The notes beneath the pieces are model-generated. The model did not search any database and was not told the DNA's origin. It saw only the letters and a program-made list of their open reading frames with translations. Positions 62,014-64,000 of a DNA stretch of 64,000 bases are shown in pieces (the first letter of the stretch is position 1; each line of letters begins with the position of its first letter). The position numbers were made by a program, and so were the translations under genes. Source of the stretch: Pseudomonas lutea (GTDB lineage: Bacteria; Pseudomonadota; Gammaproteobacteria; Pseudomonadales; Pseudomonadaceae); contig NZ_JRMB01000001.1 in the NCBI RefSeq assembly GCF_000759445.1, positions 2,232,001 to 2,296,000 on the forward strand, in the 5' to 3' direction.

Positions 62014-63062
62014 GCGGGACGGTCTGCCACGGCGGCTTCGGCAAATGTTGCCATGCCGTTGTGCAGTTCACAGGCCAGGCGCAACAGCGGGACCGCGAGC
62101 GCTGCACCGCTGCCTTCGCCCAGGCGCAAGCCTAAATCAAGCAAGGGTTCGGCCTGCAAGGCTTCCAGTACCAGACGGTGGCCCGGCTCGGCGCCACGAT
62201 GAGCGAAAAACAGCCACTCCCGACAGGACGGATTGATGCGCACTGCCACCAGCGCCGCCACCGTGCAGATAAAGCCATCGACCAGCGCTGCCATGCCCTC
62301 CTGAGCGCACGCGAGGTACGCGCCGACCAACGCCGCAACCTCGAACCCACCCAAGGCGCGAAGGCTGCCGAGCGGGTCGCCGATGGATTGAGCATGCAGC
62401 CGCAATGCGCGGTCGATCACCTGAGCCTTGTGGCTAACGCCCTGCGCATCCAGGCCGGTGCCAGGACCCACCAGCGAGGCCGCCGGGCATTCGAGCAACG
62501 CACAGGCCAGCGCCGTGGCGACGGTGGTGTTACCGATCCCCATTTCCCCGCCGATGAACAATTGCGCACCTGCCGCACTTGCACGTAGAACGCTATCGCG
62601 CCCACCGTCCAGCGCGGCTTTAAGCTGGGCTTCGCTCATCGCCGGGCCCTGAGCAAAGTTCGCCGTGCCCGGGCCGAGGTTGAGGTGCCGAACACCCGGC
62701 AGGTTGAGGGGCGCCACCGTACCCAGGTCGACCACATCTAGCTGCGCCGAGAGTTGCCGGGCCAACACGCTGATGGCCGCGCCGCCCATGATGAAGTTGT
62801 GCAGCATTTGACCGGTCACCGCCTGCGGGTACGCTGAAACGCCTTCAGCCACTACACCGTGGTCACCCGCAAAAATCGCGATCCAGACCTCGTCAACCTT
62901 CGGCCGCGGACGGCCTTGCAGCCCGGCCAGTTGCACCGCGACCTGTTCCAGACGCCCCAGCGAACCGCTGGGCTTGGTCAGTTGCTGCTGTCGGGCCAGC
63001 GCATCTTCGCGGCTGGCCTGATCGACTTCTCGGGCAGGTGTGAGCCACCAGACGTTGTTCAT
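62010..63062 (-). CDS. cobT: Nicotinate-nucleotide:dimethylbenzimidazole phosphoribosyltransferase
   Basis: The 350-residue CobT has [34 protein letters not shown] and [14 protein letters not shown], with the catalytic Glu in [14 protein letters not shown] near the C-terminus. It makes alpha-ribazole-5'-P for the lower ligand of B12. ATG at 63062 ([13 protein letters not shown]) overlaps the cobU stop by 4 bp; the longer frame is rejected. Confidence 0.96.
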   Translation of the reverse strand: MNNVWWLTPAREVDQASREDALARQQQLTKPSGSLGRLEQVAVQLAGLQGRPRPKVDEVWIAIFAGDHGVVAEGVSAYPQAVTGQMLHNFIMGGAAISVLARQLSAQLDVVDLGTVAPLNLPGVRHLNLGPGTANFAQGPAMSEAQLKAALDGGRDSVLRASAAGAQLFIGGEMGIGNTTVATALACALLECPAASLVGPGTGLDAQGVSHKAQVIDRALRLHAQSIGDPLGSLRALGGFEVAALVGAYLACAQEGMAALVDGFICTVAALVAVRINPSCREWLFFAHRGAEPGHRLVLEALQAEPLLDLGLRLGEGSGAALAVPLLRLACELHNGMATFAEAAVADRPA

Positions 63063-63580
63063 AGTGCAGGTCCTTTCAGTGTCATCGGCAGTCCGGCGAC
63101 GGTGAACACCACGCGATGGCAACGTTCGGCCAGCGCCTGATGCAGCCAGCCGGCCTCATCGATGTAACGACGGGTCAGCTCTCCGAGGGGCACGACGCCC
63201 AGCCCGGTTTCGTTGCTGACAAAAATGATTTCGCCGGGCAGTTGCGCGAGGCAGTCGAGCAATGCATCGCGCGCCTCGGTGAGGCGTTGCGGATCGTCCA
63301 GCATCAGCAGATTGGTCAGCCACAGCGTCAGGCAATCCACCAACAGGCAGCGTCCGGCGCCGGCGTTGTCCCGGAGAACGCGCGCCAGTTCAACAGGCTC
63401 CTCGATCAGACCCCACTGCTCCGGGCGCCGCTGGCGATGCAACGCGACGCGCTGATTCATTTCGCCATCCAGCGGCTGGCTGGTGGCGATATAGATCACG
63501 TCCAGCCCACTGTCGCTGGCCAGTTTTTCGGCCAATCGGCTTTTGCCGGAGCGTGCACCGCCCAGAATCAATTGCAGCAT
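63059..63580 (-). CDS. cobU: Adenosylcobinamide kinase / cobinamide-phosphate guanylyltransferase
   Basis: The 173-residue bifunctional enzyme has P-loop [30 protein letters not shown] and [13 protein letters not shown], with [12 protein letters not shown]. It phosphorylates adenosylcobinamide and adds GMP. It overlaps cobQ by one base (TGATG) and cobT by four. Named CobP in the aerobic pathway. Confidence 0.96.
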   Translation of the reverse strand: MLQLILGGARSGKSRLAEKLASDSGLDVIYIATSQPLDGEMNQRVALHRQRRPEQWGLIEEPVELARVLRDNAGAGRCLLVDCLTLWLTNLLMLDDPQRLTEARDALLDCLAQLPGEIIFVSNETGLGVVPLGELTRRYIDEAGWLHQALAERCHRVVFTVAGLPMTLKGPAL

Positions 63581-64000
63581 CAGGGTTGCTCCAGGCCGCA
63601 GAGTTCACGCAGTAATTGGCCGTCCAGGTGGGCTTCCACCAGATCGGCCAAGCGCTCGATGTCGCGCTCGCGCAACGCGTGATAATCGACCGGCTGCACG
63701 TTTTGCAGCCCGGCCCAGCGAAGCAAGGCGCTGCTCGACGCCGGGTTCTCGAACAGCCCGTGCAAGTAGGTGCCCAGTACTTGGCCATCGAGACTGCGCG
63801 CGCCATCGCTGCGTCCCTCCGCCAACGCCACCAGAGGCTGCTCCAGCGCAGGACCCGTTGTCACGCCCGCGTGAATTTCGTACCCCGTCACCTCTGCGCC
63901 CTCTAGGGTCAGTCGACCGCTCACGTTGCGCAGTTGTTTCTCTTCTTCGAGCACCGTGCTCAAGGCCAACAGTCCCAGACCCGGACTGGACCCGGCAGCA
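63580..64000 (-). CDS. cobQ: Cobyric acid synthase, C-terminal part (cut by window edge)
   Basis: Only about the last 140 residues are inside the window. The frame is open to base 64000, reading [22 protein letters not shown], then GYEIHAGVT and [13 protein letters not shown] with the His of the glutamine amidotransferase (GATase) triad. This is the amidotransferase end of CobQ, which amidates four side chains of adenosylcobyrinic acid a,c-diamide. Any shorter start inside the window is artificial. First of five coupled cob genes here. Confidence 0.92.
   Translation of the reverse strand, partial: AAGSSPGLGLLALSTVLEEEKQLRNVSGRLTLEGAEVTGYEIHAGVTTGPALEQPLVALAEGRSDGARSLDGQVLGTYLHGLFENPASSSALLRWAGLQNVQPVDYHALRERDIERLADLVEAHLDGQLLRELCGLEQP

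Overview
The window is a gene-dense, GC-rich bacterial chromosome segment. Gene content and order point to a Pseudomonas of the fluorescens/syringae lineage; I do not assign a species. Evidence is protein family resemblance plus remembered Pseudomonas gene neighbourhoods: serC-pheA-hisC-tyrA/aroA-cmk-rpsA-ihfB with wbpM downstream; mtnA/mtaD/ubiG/mupP/SDR; the rbdA/ABC/DsbA/trhO/bolA/DUF2059/fumC block; the gbuR-gbuA-NCS1 block; and fadL/gpx/cob. REP-like inverted repeats, typical of this lineage, lie in several intergenic gaps. No rRNA, tRNA, CRISPR array, transposase or prophage was seen.

Layout. 1-9.7 kb is accessory: a 132-bp tandem repeat array, an MFS transporter, a membrane diguanylate cyclase, a DeoR regulator, an amino-acid transporter, a small SnoaL-like secreted protein between 16-bp direct repeats, and a QseBC-like two-component pair. 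9.1-11.9 kb is a TetR regulator next to a fabF paralogue and an SDR; the TetR leader and the SDR promoter share an operator-like sequence. 12-18.2 kb is a compact O-antigen initiation locus (ComEA-like, WbpM, WbpL-like transferase, WbpV/K-like epimerase, phosphomannomutase). 18.3-27.3 kb is the conserved lapA/ihfB/rpsA/cmk and aromatic amino acid/serine cluster, read leftwards, then gyrA and mtnA, with mtaD-ubiG-mupP-SDR read rightwards.

35.7-47.1 kb holds a soluble diguanylate cyclase, the 1-undecene synthase gene undA directly downstream of an rbdA-like GGDEF-EAL gene, an ABC exporter, a DsbA-like protein, trhO, bolA, DUF2059, fumC and a quinone reductase. 47.3-54.5 kb holds a DUF6316 protein, a DTW tRNA-modifying enzyme, the guanidinobutyrase locus, a phosphopantetheine-less ACP-like protein, a 41-codon PA1414-like gene, an NCS1 transporter and rmuC. 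54.5-64 kb contains a long gene-poor stretch, two small hypothetical proteins, fadL, a periplasmic glutathione peroxidase, a GlxA-type regulator, a six-copy tandem array of 170/197 bp, and the translationally coupled late cobalamin operon cobQ-cobU-cobT-cobC-cobS, with cobQ cut by the window edge.

The most notable items are undA (a family usually labelled 'TenA regulator') coupled to a c-di-GMP gene, the shared TetR operator, the small PA1414-like gene with its long leader, the Ser-less ACP-like protein, and the two tandem arrays. I did not find a large, clearly undescribed multi-gene system.
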